From assembly GCF_000234665.1 (NCBI RefSeq), contig NC_018324.1, forward strand, positions 1,353,942 through 1,417,941: 64,000 nucleotides of DNA, given 5' to 3'. This document shows, piece by piece, positions 31,090 to 39,647 of the stretch. The translations under genes and the position numbers were made by a program. Under the pieces are notes generated by a model, which was not told where the DNA came from, did not search any database, and saw only the letters and a program-made list of their open reading frames with translations. How positions within the stretch are numbered: the stretch's first letter is position 1; the number at the start of each line of letters is the position of its first letter. The stretch is from Leishmania mexicana MHOM/GT/2001/U1103. Taxonomy: Eukaryota; Euglenozoa; Kinetoplastea; Trypanosomatida; Trypanosomatidae.

Positions 31090-32271
31090 TCACCACAACA
31101 GGTTGTTTAGGTCGTCACCGGGGATCAAGTCCATGCCTAAAAAAGAGCCCAAGTGAAGTTGCAGTTTCTTTGTGTAGCTCGCTCTGTTTGTACGGGGATC
31201 AACCACCCACTGCACCACAGTGCCGTCACTCGAGCAGGCGGCAATAACAATCACAGATGAAACAGGCGGAGCAGCCAAAATGCAGATGGAGTTGAAAATG
31301 TTCATGAAAGAGAAGCAGCGGCGACGGGTGACGAACTCTTTGCACACAAAGCACGTTTGCGGGTCAGGGACATATGTGAGAGCAATGGTCTCATCCTCAG
31401 ATGCGCTGGCAAGCCACTGAGAGTCATCCGTGAACTTTCCAGCTGTGGGGGTGTAATCGTGGGCACCCGTGATAAGCGCCATCGGCTCCAGGCGAAGGAC
31501 ATCCTCCCCGACGGCGCGAGTGGTGTTATCTGACCGGGGGCGGTATAGGGCAATGAGCGACGTTCCGCTGGAGATGGCAATGAGGCCACTGTAGTAGCTT
31601 ACCTCGAAGAGCTGAATGCTCTCTCCTAGTGAGTAGTCGACCCGCGAGATAAGGGAGCCGGCGAGCACATCCCACTGGCATATCACCCCGTCGTCGCCCG
31701 TGCTGAAAAGCTGCAGCGCAGGTGACCTGCCGCGTGCGAATTTGACGAAGCGAACCCAGTCTGTGTGGCCTGCGAAATGGTGAAGGGGCTTCAAATCGGA
31801 TGTCCACACGGTGACCATGGCCGTACCACCACCGGTTGCGATGTACTTGCCGTCAGGTGTGCACGAGATACAAAGTACGTTTTGCGCGTAGCTGCTGGAA
31901 ACACAATCCTCCGTCACTCCCAGACTTCCGCCTTCAAGGTAGCAGATGCCATTGGAACTGCAGACAAGCGTACCCTCAGGTGTCACTGCCACACCGGAAA
32001 TCTCGCTTGTTAGTCCGTTTGGAATCGTACATATGGGCCACAATGTGTTGCCTTCGCAGCTGATGGTCTGAATGCCATCACGCGAGACAGCGATGAGCGC
32101 CTCTGTCGAGAACATGTAATGTGCTATCGAGGATAGTCGGATAGAATCCAGCTGTCGATGCAGCAGCAGTGAGCAGAGAAACTGTCGCGCCGCAGAGCCT
32201 GGAGTGGGCTTATCCCGAAAGGCTGCGCTTCGCAGCGTGTAGCGGTTCACTGTGTCGATGATTTCCTGCAT
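31090..32271 (-). CDS. WD40-repeat protein (393 aa)
   Basis: The 393-aa protein has several WD40 hallmarks: SCTPDGKYIATGGGTAMVTVW, FAGHTDWVRFVKF, LFSTGDDGVICQWD, DDSQWLASASEDETIAL and CSSDGTVVQWV. Five to seven blades are plausible, so the chain is essentially one beta-propeller. The first ~45 residues are an alpha-helical extension (MQEIIDTVNRYTLRS). A Cys-containing insertion (DPQTCFVCKEFVTRRRC) sits in a late blade. WD40 propellers are protein-interaction platforms; I cannot assign this one to an orthologue. The start is the ATG at 32271. Confidence 0.85.
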   Translation of the reverse strand: MQEIIDTVNRYTLRSAAFRDKPTPGSAARQFLCSLLLHRQLDSIRLSSIAHYMFSTEALIAVSRDGIQTISCEGNTLWPICTIPNGLTSEISGVAVTPEGTLVCSSNGICYLEGGSLGVTEDCVSSSYAQNVLCISCTPDGKYIATGGGTAMVTVWTSDLKPLHHFAGHTDWVRFVKFARGRSPALQLFSTGDDGVICQWDVLAGSLISRVDYSLGESIQLFEVSYYSGLIAISSGTSLIALYRPRSDNTTRAVGEDVLRLEPMALITGAHDYTPTAGKFTDDSQWLASASEDETIALTYVPDPQTCFVCKEFVTRRRCFSFMNIFNSICILAAPPVSSVIVIAACSSDGTVVQWVVDPRTNRASYTKKLQLHLGSFLGMDLIPGDDLNNLLW

Positions 32272-32745
32272 GCTTCCAGAGTTTATCTTGTCCAGTAGAA
32301 CAATGTGCTATTGTGACAATCAACCTAAGCAGAGGCCTTTCCTTCTGTTTGGTCCCGCCGTGTACAGTCACAAGGGCATTTCTTCCGGAAAAGTGCAGAA
32401 ACGATCGCGATACTTTTTCTTTAGGAGGACGTGGAGAGGACGAGAAGAAAAGTAGTGGATGGCAAAATACCCACTGGAGAGCTGAACGGTGAGAACGAAG
32501 GAAGACCAACTGAGCGCTGCCAAAGAGCCGATTAGAGATACTACACAAACAGGAGTGGTCACTTTCTAAAGCACCGCTTCCTATTCCTCTCCGAGGCGGA
32601 CGTCGACAGAGCATTGGGGCAGTGTGCCATATGCATTTGTGACCTTTTTTTGGTGTGTGTGTGTGTGTTGGAGGGGGGGGGGCTGCACCCAGCCTACAAA
32701 TGTGTGATACGTAGCGTATTAGCCTCAACGACGAGGCAGAGATTC
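32272..32745. other. Intergenic/UTR spacer
   Basis: No supported gene. It holds a GT run and G9 run at about 32653-32680 (plus strand). It would provide the 5' UTR of the WD40 gene and the 3' UTR of the 197-aa gene. Confidence 0.55.
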
Positions 32746-33339
32746 TCACTTCCAGAAAAAGAGGCGCTTCATCAACGGCTTCGAATCAGTGCTCTCTGCT
32801 GAGGTAGGCACAACACTTTGCTCTTTCATGGGGGCCTGCATGCCCATGATCTTGCGCTCCTGCAGCGCAACGTACGGCTTGTACCTTGTTTTGTCCTTCT
32901 CCGGCTGTGGAAGATTGAACTCCCTAATCACTCCCGGGTCTGTTATTTTCCATCCGTACACTGGGCATGGTTCACCAGTAAGATACGGATGAGTGCTGGG
33001 ATTCGGCGGCTTGCCGCCTCGAAAATACAGCTTGTTACCGCTTTTGTGCCACACACCCTGAATCATCATATTGAGCACACGCGGGACTTCGCTAGGGTTT
33101 CTTCGAAGGTTGCCACGAAGTTTAGAGAGTGGGTGTGTGCGATTCAGCCCAATGCCGAACCCCGTTCCATCGGCGCCGTGGTCCATCCACGCAGGCCATT
33201 TGTTCTCTCGTAGAATGTTCTTTGTCTTGTCAAAGCGCCCGCGATCCTGGTCATAGGGAGTGTCATGGAACGGTTTGGTGAAAGGGTAAACTGACGGTGC
33301 GTTATGAAACACAGCCCGCCTCGGGCCTGTGCACAACAT
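32746..33339 (-). CDS. Basic hypothetical protein, possibly mitochondrial (197 aa)
   Basis: I do not recognise a named family. The protein starts at the ATG at 33339 and is basic, aromatic and Pro-rich throughout, with no low-complexity stretch. The N terminus (MLCTGPRRAVFHNAPSVYPF) could be a mitochondrial presequence. Motif-like segments are NKWPAWMDHGADGTGFG and GWKITDPGVIREFNLP. This composition is common among kinetoplastid-specific mitoribosomal and respiratory-complex subunits, so a mitochondrial structural role is a reasonable guess but unproven. Confidence 0.75.
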   Translation of the reverse strand: MLCTGPRRAVFHNAPSVYPFTKPFHDTPYDQDRGRFDKTKNILRENKWPAWMDHGADGTGFGIGLNRTHPLSKLRGNLRRNPSEVPRVLNMMIQGVWHKSGNKLYFRGGKPPNPSTHPYLTGEPCPVYGWKITDPGVIREFNLPQPEKDKTRYKPYVALQERKIMGMQAPMKEQSVVPTSAESTDSKPLMKRLFFWK

Positions 33340-33435
33340 AGCAAAACGACTCGAAAGCTACTGAGAACATAGAAACAAAACAGGAGAAGGATAAGTCACA
33401 TGAGTAGAATCAGTCAGTATTCAAGCATTTTACCG

Positions 33436-34009
33436 TATTCAGCTGCGGGATCCCTGATGGCGGGAGACACCTCAGCATGGTATCCAGGGTCCAGCGCCCC
33501 CACTCTGTGTGGAGGGAAGCCAAGCAGCCTCCTCCCCTTTCGATCCCCCTGCCAAATGCCGAGCCACTTCTCGTGGTGAAAGGGCCGAGCACCTACGGCG
33601 AGGGGAAGCCAGTGCGATTCACCGCTACTGACACCGGCAGTCAGGTCCTGGATAGCATGGCTTCGGAGCGCTCCGCGACAGCCAACGTGCTCGGGCCATT
33701 CATGTGACAGGCGAGGTGCCACCGTGATTCCGACGCATCCCACCCGGCCCTCACCGCCCACTGGTGCGGGGTATGAGCCACGCCGAGGGGGATGCACCAG
33801 GTGGCGACCGGCATGATGGGGGAGCGGCTGTGAGGCTACCTGCGGGGCGGGCTGGGTAGACTGTGCGGCAGCCGCCGTGCTCCGATAACTGGGGCTGCGC
33901 GTTGCTGTAACACTTCTGTACACAGCTGCTCTGCACCACGCTGGTGGGGCCTGTGCCAGGCTGGGGATGGGGTGAGCGTGACCTCATCTTCCATGGCAGA
34001 GAACGGACA
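33436..34009 (-). mobile_element. SIDER-like degenerate retroposon, copy 2
   Basis: This is the inverted partner of 27949-28522: 574 bp, nearly identical and colinear, with no visible indel. It points left, in the direction of local transcription, and sits in the presumed 3' UTR of the tectonic gene (34243-36000). Its downstream edge diverges from copy 1 immediately after GAATA, into A/T-rich sequence, as expected at the 3' end of an A-tailed retroposon. SIDER2 elements in Leishmania 3' UTRs have been linked to mRNA instability, so this copy may influence tectonic mRNA levels. Confidence 0.65.
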
Positions 34010-34242
34010 CGCTGAAGAACAAAAAGGTATCGGTTTGCTGGATAAGGGCAGCACCTTCATTTCGTCACAGTAATTAATAGAAACTTGCGGCTCTACTTGC
34101 CGCTGAAAATCAGCGCACTATTTTTTTTTTGGCGAGTCGCATACAAAGCAAGTGCACAACATGATAGTACTAAACCTGGCTAGCTTTTCATTTGCGGTTG
34201 CCTGTAGCGAAAGGGAAAGGATTCTATGAGGACAAACTCACT

Positions 34243-36000
34243 TCACACCGGATGTGAACTGCGGAACGGGTAGAAGATACTGTCATCAAGAGGTGGCAGA
34301 ATTGGGGGCGCGACAATCCTGTGCATAATAGTTGCCTGTGAGTTGGGGTCATATCGTGAGAAGCTCACTTTGAAGGTGAGCTGCTGATAAGAAAGTGCAT
34401 CTCCGTTGAAATTTGTCTCATTCCATATTTGAAAGGTTCCAATAATGGGTGAAGCAAACGCACCGACTATGATGTCTTGTGGATTATACTCGGCACCGGC
34501 ACGCGCCACCACAAACTGGTAATGTAGGCCCACCGTAATGTTGCTGCACTGACGACTGTACGCGTTGTAGGTACCACTGGAGGGAGTGAGGGCATTTGAT
34601 AACCCACTGATAGAAATCCAGCTCGTTGTGTCGTTTGTGAGAGCATCATTAGTAACACCTATTTGATCCAGAATGGTGGGAATACCATCGACAGTGACGT
34701 TGATCAGGGCAGCAAGGAGGTGCCCAGTCCCAGTGCTACAAATGTCTTGCAGTTCAGATTCGTTCATCAAAACTAGACACCCACTGCTGATGATAGAATG
34801 CAGGAAACTAGCTCGTTTCCACTGATTACTGCCGCACAGCCTGCCACCAGCTGGCACTACAAATCCACTTTCTCGCTCCAGGATAGCACTCTTCTCGCCC
34901 TGGTTGACTAAAGTTCCAGAACGAATTTTGTCACCAGAGAGATACCCCGGAGTTGCTGCAAAAATATTCCTCGGCACAGTTGCATTTTCGCTGGTGAAGG
35001 CGGCCTCGAAAGATAATGCAACGTATTGCATTAGCCCAACGCTACCCAGAGTAACGTTAAGGACTGCCTCTATCAGTTTTCCGCTTTCATTTGAAGAGTA
35101 GGAAAAATGTGCTTCAAGGTCAATAATTGCGTTGTTGCACGTCTTGGCGTCAGAAATTGTTGCGTAAGTGCTTGTCGCGGGAACAAAGGTGGGATCGAGA
35201 CTGTCCAGTAGCACACCGGATGAGTCGTGAAGATTCAGCGTCACGGGCACAAATTCAGGAACACTGCTGTTATATCTCAGCGTAGCCTGTAGAAAGAGGT
35301 TCTGGTACTTTGCTACTGGAAACAGCAAGCATATTTGAGCGCCATTTAACGTACATGAGGTGCCTTTGATGGAATCCAAAAAACCGACATTTCGCCCGAT
35401 GGCGCTGCACGAGCCATCGCTCATAGTGGTCGGCAGTTGGAACGGAGCTACACGGCGATACGAAGGACTTCCGCTGATTACCACGTATTTCACCATTTTC
35501 AAAGGATCGCCTACCCCGTATGGCTGACTGACGGTAACCGGTTCTGTGGGGGTGGTGGGAAGCAAAGGCTGTCGAACATCTGTAGGCACTCTGAAATACC
35601 GGTAGAGCTCGCTGGGATGATTTGTCCTAATAACGCAGACGGCGTTGTAGCCTTGCAATTTCTTTTCGATGTAAGTTGCATCTTTTCTGTTGATTCGCTT
35701 CAGAGAAGTGGCTCGGTCCTTTGGGTAGCAATAATCTAAATATGGAGAGCTGTACTTTTCAGGGAGGCAGTAGGAGAACGCTGCTCGAGCACTGGCGTCG
35801 CAATCCTCATCACAACAACAGAAAGAATCACAAATACCTCGAGTAACGTCGCAAACACACTCCCCTAAATAAGGAGAGTTCAAATTACGAGCATCTGGTG
35901 TGCTGGTCGGGACGTTAGCCCAGTCCACCGGTACCACTACGATTGGATAGGCAAATGCAGAGGTGGTAAGGAGCAGCAGACACAGGAGTCCTTGCAACAT
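34243..36000 (-). CDS. Tectonic-family ciliary transition-zone protein (585 aa)
   Basis: The ATG at 36000 (the frame extends to a GTG at 36009) gives a signal peptide, MLQGLLCLLLLTTSAFA. The Cys-rich block GECVCDVTRGICDSFCCCDEDC-type (residues ~46-67) is the signature of tectonic proteins (TCTN, DUF1619). It is followed by a Cys/Tyr motif (YLDYCYPKD) and ~450 residues of predicted extracellular beta structure with paired Cys and many Asn-glycosylation sequons. Tectonics are part of the MKS/transition-zone complex at the base of cilia and flagella. No C-terminal membrane anchor is evident, so the protein would be lumenal or secreted-type and bound to partners. Codon use is less GC-rich than in the outer genes. 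A SIDER-like element lies in its presumed 3' UTR. Confidence 0.85.
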   Translation of the reverse strand: MLQGLLCLLLLTTSAFAYPIVVVPVDWANVPTSTPDARNLNSPYLGECVCDVTRGICDSFCCCDEDCDASARAAFSYCLPEKYSSPYLDYCYPKDRATSLKRINRKDATYIEKKLQGYNAVCVIRTNHPSELYRYFRVPTDVRQPLLPTTPTEPVTVSQPYGVGDPLKMVKYVVISGSPSYRRVAPFQLPTTMSDGSCSAIGRNVGFLDSIKGTSCTLNGAQICLLFPVAKYQNLFLQATLRYNSSVPEFVPVTLNLHDSSGVLLDSLDPTFVPATSTYATISDAKTCNNAIIDLEAHFSYSSNESGKLIEAVLNVTLGSVGLMQYVALSFEAAFTSENATVPRNIFAATPGYLSGDKIRSGTLVNQGEKSAILERESGFVVPAGGRLCGSNQWKRASFLHSIISSGCLVLMNESELQDICSTGTGHLLAALINVTVDGIPTILDQIGVTNDALTNDTTSWISISGLSNALTPSSGTYNAYSRQCSNITVGLHYQFVVARAGAEYNPQDIIVGAFASPIIGTFQIWNETNFNGDALSYQQLTFKVSFSRYDPNSQATIMHRIVAPPILPPLDDSIFYPFRSSHPV

Positions 36001-36043
36001 CACGGGCACGAGAATCCTAAAGAAATGCGCCAGAAACGAAAAA

Positions 36044-36400
36044 TAAATCAGTTCACCGCACAGGAAGATGTCAGAAAAAGGAAGGAAAGTGGTACTTCGT
36101 GAGAAAGTGAAAAAATCCCAGTCGCTGTAAATACGTTTGATCCTCAGGTCTTAGCATAAACCAGCATTTATGATTTAACAGGATATGTAAATCTCATAGT
36201 ACCGCTTATAAAAACTATGATGATCACGTTCTGCATTCTAGTAATGCACCTTCGCGGGGAGTTTTGCTTCAATAGAGTTTTGGATCTACACGCGATACAA
36301 ATGTGTTATACGCCCCACGCCAGAGCTTCCATGAATGTGTATAGCTTTGCGTCTACAATCGCGCGCTGGCCCTTTTCCGCGTATCGTTTGACCACATCTG
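36044..36400. repeat. Left copy of 357-bp direct duplication at the gap
   Basis: Bases 36044-36400 match 36501-36857 at an offset of 457 at both ends and at all internal points I compared. The copy includes the stop codon and last ~30 codons of the Nudix gene (36306-36400). It stops exactly at the N run, which indicates overlapping contig ends rather than a biological repeat. Confidence 0.9.
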
Positions 36401-36500
36401 NNNNNNNNNNNNNNNNNNNNNNNNNNNNNNNNNNNNNNNNNNNNNNNNNNNNNNNNNNNNNNNNNNNNNNNNNNNNNNNNNNNNNNNNNNNNNNNNNNNN
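36401..36500. other. Assembly gap (100 N)
   Basis: Exactly 100 N, the conventional placeholder for a gap of unknown size. It is flanked by the 357-bp duplication. Confidence 0.99.
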
Positions 36501-36857
36501 TAAATCAGTTCACCGCACAGGAAGATGTCAGAAAAAGGAAGGAAAGTGGTACTTCGTGAGAAAGTGAAAAAATCCCAGTCGCTGTAAATACGTTTGATCC
36601 TCAGGTCTTAGCATAAACCAGCATTTATGATTTAACAGGATATGTAAATCTCATAGTACCGCTTATAAAAACTATGATGATCACGTTCTGCATTCTAGTA
36701 ATGCACCTTCGCGGGGAGTTTTGCTTCAATAGAGTTTTGGATCTACACGCGATACAAATGTGTTATACGCCCCACGCCAGAGCTTCCATGAATGTGTATA
36801 GCTTTGCGTCTACAATCGCGCGCTGGCCCTTTTCCGCGTATCGTTTGACCACATCTG
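36501..36857. repeat. Right copy of 357-bp direct duplication at the gap
   Basis: Same sequence as 36044-36400, starting at the first base after the gap. This copy continues into the complete Nudix gene. Confidence 0.9.
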
Positions 36858-37431
36858 AAAGTGCATTTAACGCGCTCTTGGGTTCAGAAATAGGAATCAT
36901 GAGAACCTCAATGTCTTCCCCATCATCCAGGCGTTGTTTTGGTTTCTGATTTTCTGCGCGCTCGCCGTCAACGTCAAGACGCACCAAAACGCAACATGAG
37001 TCAGTGAGGCCAGGCTCCGTGGAGAGAGGCGGTGAAATAGACACGATGCCAGCTTCATCTACAACAAAGCCAGTTTCCTCGTGCATCTCACGAATGGCAG
37101 CTTGACCAGCGTTTTCGTTCTCGTCCACCAAACCGGCTGGAAACTCCAAGCAAACTGAGTCCACTGGTGGTCGATACTGTGCAACAACAACAATGAACCT
37201 CTCGCTGCTTCTCCGTACCACGGCACAGATTTCGACGGCGTCAACCGGGATTGGTGCCGGGGAGCGTTCAAAGGCACTCACAGGCGTGGATCGGGTGGTC
37301 CTCTGCACCATTTCCCACTTATTTCCTGGATGCGCACCATCGCCACTGGCGGTGTATGAGAGAGCACAAAGTCGTGTGAATTTCAGCCCACTGACGACCT
37401 CGAGTCCCGTTCTGACATAGGTATGCTTCAT
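36763..37431 (-). CDS. Nudix hydrolase, ADP-ribose pyrophosphatase-like (222 aa)
   Basis: A perfect Nudix box GX5EX7REUXEEXGU lies at residues 100-122 (GLVDEN to EETGF). Upstream AQYRPPVDSVCLEFPAG and downstream LSTEPGLTDSC are typical of the ADP-ribose/sugar-nucleotide pyrophosphatase branch (NUDT5-like), which cleaves ADP-ribose to AMP and ribose 5-phosphate with Mg2+. I chose the ATG at 37431 because it begins the family-like N-terminal strand; the frame stays open to 37602 but that extension is Pro-rich and unlike a Nudix protein. No targeting signal is obvious. It is the first minus-strand gene left of the strand switch. Confidence 0.9.
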   Translation of the reverse strand: MKHTYVRTGLEVVSGLKFTRLCALSYTASGDGAHPGNKWEMVQRTTRSTPVSAFERSPAPIPVDAVEICAVVRRSSERFIVVVAQYRPPVDSVCLEFPAGLVDENENAGQAAIREMHEETGFVVDEAGIVSISPPLSTEPGLTDSCCVLVRLDVDGERAENQKPKQRLDDGEDIEVLMIPISEPKSALNALSDVVKRYAEKGQRAIVDAKLYTFMEALAWGV

Positions 37432-37515
37432 GGTCTGTGTTGCTCTCAAAACAGAAAGGACCTGAAGCTGGATATGGAACTGTGAAGGTGCTTTAAAGCG
37501 TTGAGGTCTAAGACT

Positions 37516-37517
37516 CT
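37516..37517 (-). promoter_or_regulatory. Candidate spliced-leader acceptor (AG) for the Nudix gene
   Basis: In minus-strand sense, a C/T tract (37546-37521) is followed by CACAAG, with AG at 37517-37516. This leaves an ATG-free 84-nt 5' UTR before 37431. Confidence 0.5.
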
Positions 37518-38309
37518 TGTGAGGAGGGGGAAACGGAGGTGAGGAGACCGTCAGAAGTGCACCGGGTGGGTGAAGAGGAAAGCTTATCAATGTCATTGGC
37601 AATTCTGCTGGAGGAAAAAGAGAAACCAGGAGCTCAAGCAGCTTGTCGGGCTCTTTATCCCCGCGCTCTACCGTCGCTCAGGTACTCTGCGTTGGAAAAC
37701 ACACAAGAGATATGTGTGTCCACTGCTTGGAGGAGTGAATTTGCAGCATCGGCTTCTGACTTGTTGGTACGCCCCCCCCCCTTCCCTTCACCACTATGCG
37801 AAGCTCTTTCGTACTCGACAAGAACTATCTCTTGCAGGTGCTCATAAGGCATTCCAGCGTGTGCAGCCACTTCTCGAAGCGCCTCTGTCCGCTCCGGAAA
37901 CACTTGATCAGGCAGTTTTTCTGAATATATCAGAAACGCCTTCAGTGTAATAAACGTGACGTAGGGGTGAAACTGAGTTTTTGCCCCAACACCATAAAGA
38001 GGACGTGTACATGCGCCGTCGAGTTGATCATTGCAAGGAAACTAAAAAGCTCAAGCCCTGTCAAAAAGGGGTATTTCGCGTCCTTTTTTGTATCACTGTG
38101 TTCTGGGACGCGTGTTTTCAGCGGCGGAGAGGAAATCCGTTTTGCACATTGCCGGGCCTTTTGCATCTCTGTGAAGGAACGCATAGTCGTGCTCGTTTGC
38201 GCTCAAAGGCAATCTCCACCCTCTGTTTGTCTCACCTCTTCTTCGTTCATATTATTGATGATTACATTGGCAACACTTTCGTTTTTTTTTTGCTCCTCTG
38301 CGCATCATC

Positions 38310-38311
38310 AG
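38310..38311 (+). promoter_or_regulatory. Candidate spliced-leader acceptor (AG) for the first plus-strand gene
   Basis: The tract of ten T and CTCCTCTG (38282-38299) is followed by CGCATCATCAG, with AG at 38310-38311, 25 nt before the ATG at 38336. Confidence 0.6.
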
Positions 38312-38335
38312 AAACAAAGAAATCTCGTCTGTGTA

Positions 38336-39277
38336 ATGAAGGCAACGTCGGGTCGAGCCCCCCTTCTTCGGATGCTTGACGACTGTCAAGTCTTGAGTTT
38401 TCAGCGCAGGTGGCATCTCATTAAAGGTGACAGAAAACAAAATGAAGAACTGAAAAAGGTTGAATTCGCACCCACCTTTGAGCATGACCAAATCGTCAAA
38501 GGCGCTGAAAGTGGCCCCTCCGCCGGCAGCTCGACAACTGGCGATGAGCCAACGGAGCCACTGTCGGAAGGTCTGACGAACACGATGGGGGAAACACCGT
38601 ATCGGGTCAGTTGGTATGACTTTCAAACTGTGAGTCCTGCGAAACGGTTTACTTACTGGGTATACCGTCGCTTGCGTGATCTGCCACCTGAGTGGCAGGA
38701 GTACTATCGCAGAATGGTGTATCAAGAAATTAGCGCTAGCCGGTACGTGAACCAAACGTGGGATTGCTTTATGATGGTTGTTGATGGGTATCGAAAAGCG
38801 AAATGGGTACTTCGAAAGTACGGTGTGAAGGTCGACGAGAGCCTTATACCGAGACCATACAACAATTTCTGGGAAGAAACCACACACGAGGAGCGTGTCT
38901 GGGCCCACCGGCGGTCTCATCAAATGAAAGAGCTACAGGCGCTGCAGCGCGACGATGACGAAGCAGTCTTCGGAGCGAGCATGATGAATCGGAACGAAGT
39001 TTCTTATACGTCAATCAAAAACCTTCAGACTGGAATGCAAGGTGGAACGCCTCTTCACGCTCACGACCTACCTGCGCCAAAAGAATCAGAATTGAGAATG
39101 TCGCGTCAGGATGAGGAAATGAGTAGTGCTCTCATGTCGAGCATCGAAGATGACAAGCTGTGGAACCCAGTGCTGCGATCTCGATTGCACACACAGCGTC
39201 AGCGAGCAGAGGCGGAACTTTACGGCTTTGAAGATGAAGATGATGACGAAGCTGCTGCTGAAATTCAGCGAAAGTGA
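38336..39277 (+). CDS. Hypothetical protein, first gene of the plus-strand unit (313 aa)
   Basis: I do not recognise an orthologue. The frame is open from 37967, but no ATG in this frame is close enough to the splice site until 38336, so I start there (MKATSGRAP). Residues ~95-175 form a charged, aromatic helical block (FTYWVYRRLRDLPPEWQEYY, then RMVYQEISASRYVNQTWDC), which loosely recalls LYR-type helical proteins of mitochondria. The C-terminal third is acidic and ends in a short Asp/Glu-rich tail (FEDEDDDEAAAEIQ). No membrane segment is seen. LYR-family membership is only a suggestion. Confidence 0.75.
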   Translation: MKATSGRAPLLRMLDDCQVLSFQRRWHLIKGDRKQNEELKKVEFAPTFEHDQIVKGAESGPSAGSSTTGDEPTEPLSEGLTNTMGETPYRVSWYDFQTVSPAKRFTYWVYRRLRDLPPEWQEYYRRMVYQEISASRYVNQTWDCFMMVVDGYRKAKWVLRKYGVKVDESLIPRPYNNFWEETTHEERVWAHRRSHQMKELQALQRDDDEAVFGASMMNRNEVSYTSIKNLQTGMQGGTPLHAHDLPAPKESELRMSRQDEEMSSALMSSIEDDKLWNPVLRSRLHTQRQRAEAELYGFEDEDDDEAAAEIQRK

Positions 39278-39647
39278 GCACAATGGGCTTATCCTTTTCT
39301 CCTAAGTCAATGTGTATTTTCTTTTGCTTCTTGCAACGCAGAAAGGAAAAAAGGAACGTTTATCCAGCAACAGGCACCGCAGCCTGTGATGCTGCGCGAC
39401 TTCATGAGGTGGTAAAAAAGAACAAGTAATAATGCTTTTTGGCTGATCTAGTGCAGCGCTTGCACATGCCGAGATGGCGGGTAAAAGCTCGACCCTCTTT
39501 ACGATTTCAAAAAAAAAAATGCAGCGTTTCCGTCTCTTCTCCTTCCTCTTGCGGTTGCTGGCGCTTTTTGTATGCAGAACAAAACCACACACTTTCAGCC
39601 ATATCAACAAAGGCCATCCCGTTTGCACCTTTTTTTTCTTGCGGAAA
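39278..39647. other. Intergenic/UTR spacer
   Basis: No gene. It includes A9 (39510-39518) and the C/T tract 39527-39550 that precedes the splice acceptor of the calmodulin-like gene. Confidence 0.6.
39576..39577 (+). promoter_or_regulatory. Candidate spliced-leader acceptor (AG) for the calmodulin-like gene
   Basis: CTCTTCTCCTTCCTCTTGC followed by GCTTTTTGTATGCAG places AG at 39576-39577. The first ATG downstream is the chosen start at 39648. Confidence 0.55.

Larger units (their letters stand above)
36001..36762. other. Spacer containing the assembly gap
   Basis: No complete gene. It consists of the presumed 5' UTR of the tectonic gene, a 100-N gap and a 357-bp duplicated segment. If the duplication is an assembly artefact, the true spacer between tectonic and Nudix is only about 305 bp. 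Confidence 0.8.
37432..38335. promoter_or_regulatory. Divergent strand-switch region (putative bidirectional transcription start)
   Basis: Every gene to the left is on the minus strand and every gene to the right on the plus strand, so two polycistronic units diverge here. In trypanosomatids, RNA polymerase II initiates at such regions, which usually carry special histone marks and lack sharp promoter motifs. The segment holds a C10 run (37772-37781) followed by a C/T tract, a purine tract at about 37521-37546 and a T10 run (38282-38291). The two outer tracts probably serve trans-splicing of the first gene on each side, leaving about 0.75 kb for initiation. No gene-like ORF is seen. Confidence 0.8.

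Noticed and set aside
36217..36567. ORF of 116 aa across the N gap
   Set aside because: It is an artefact of translating N bases between two copies of the same contig end.
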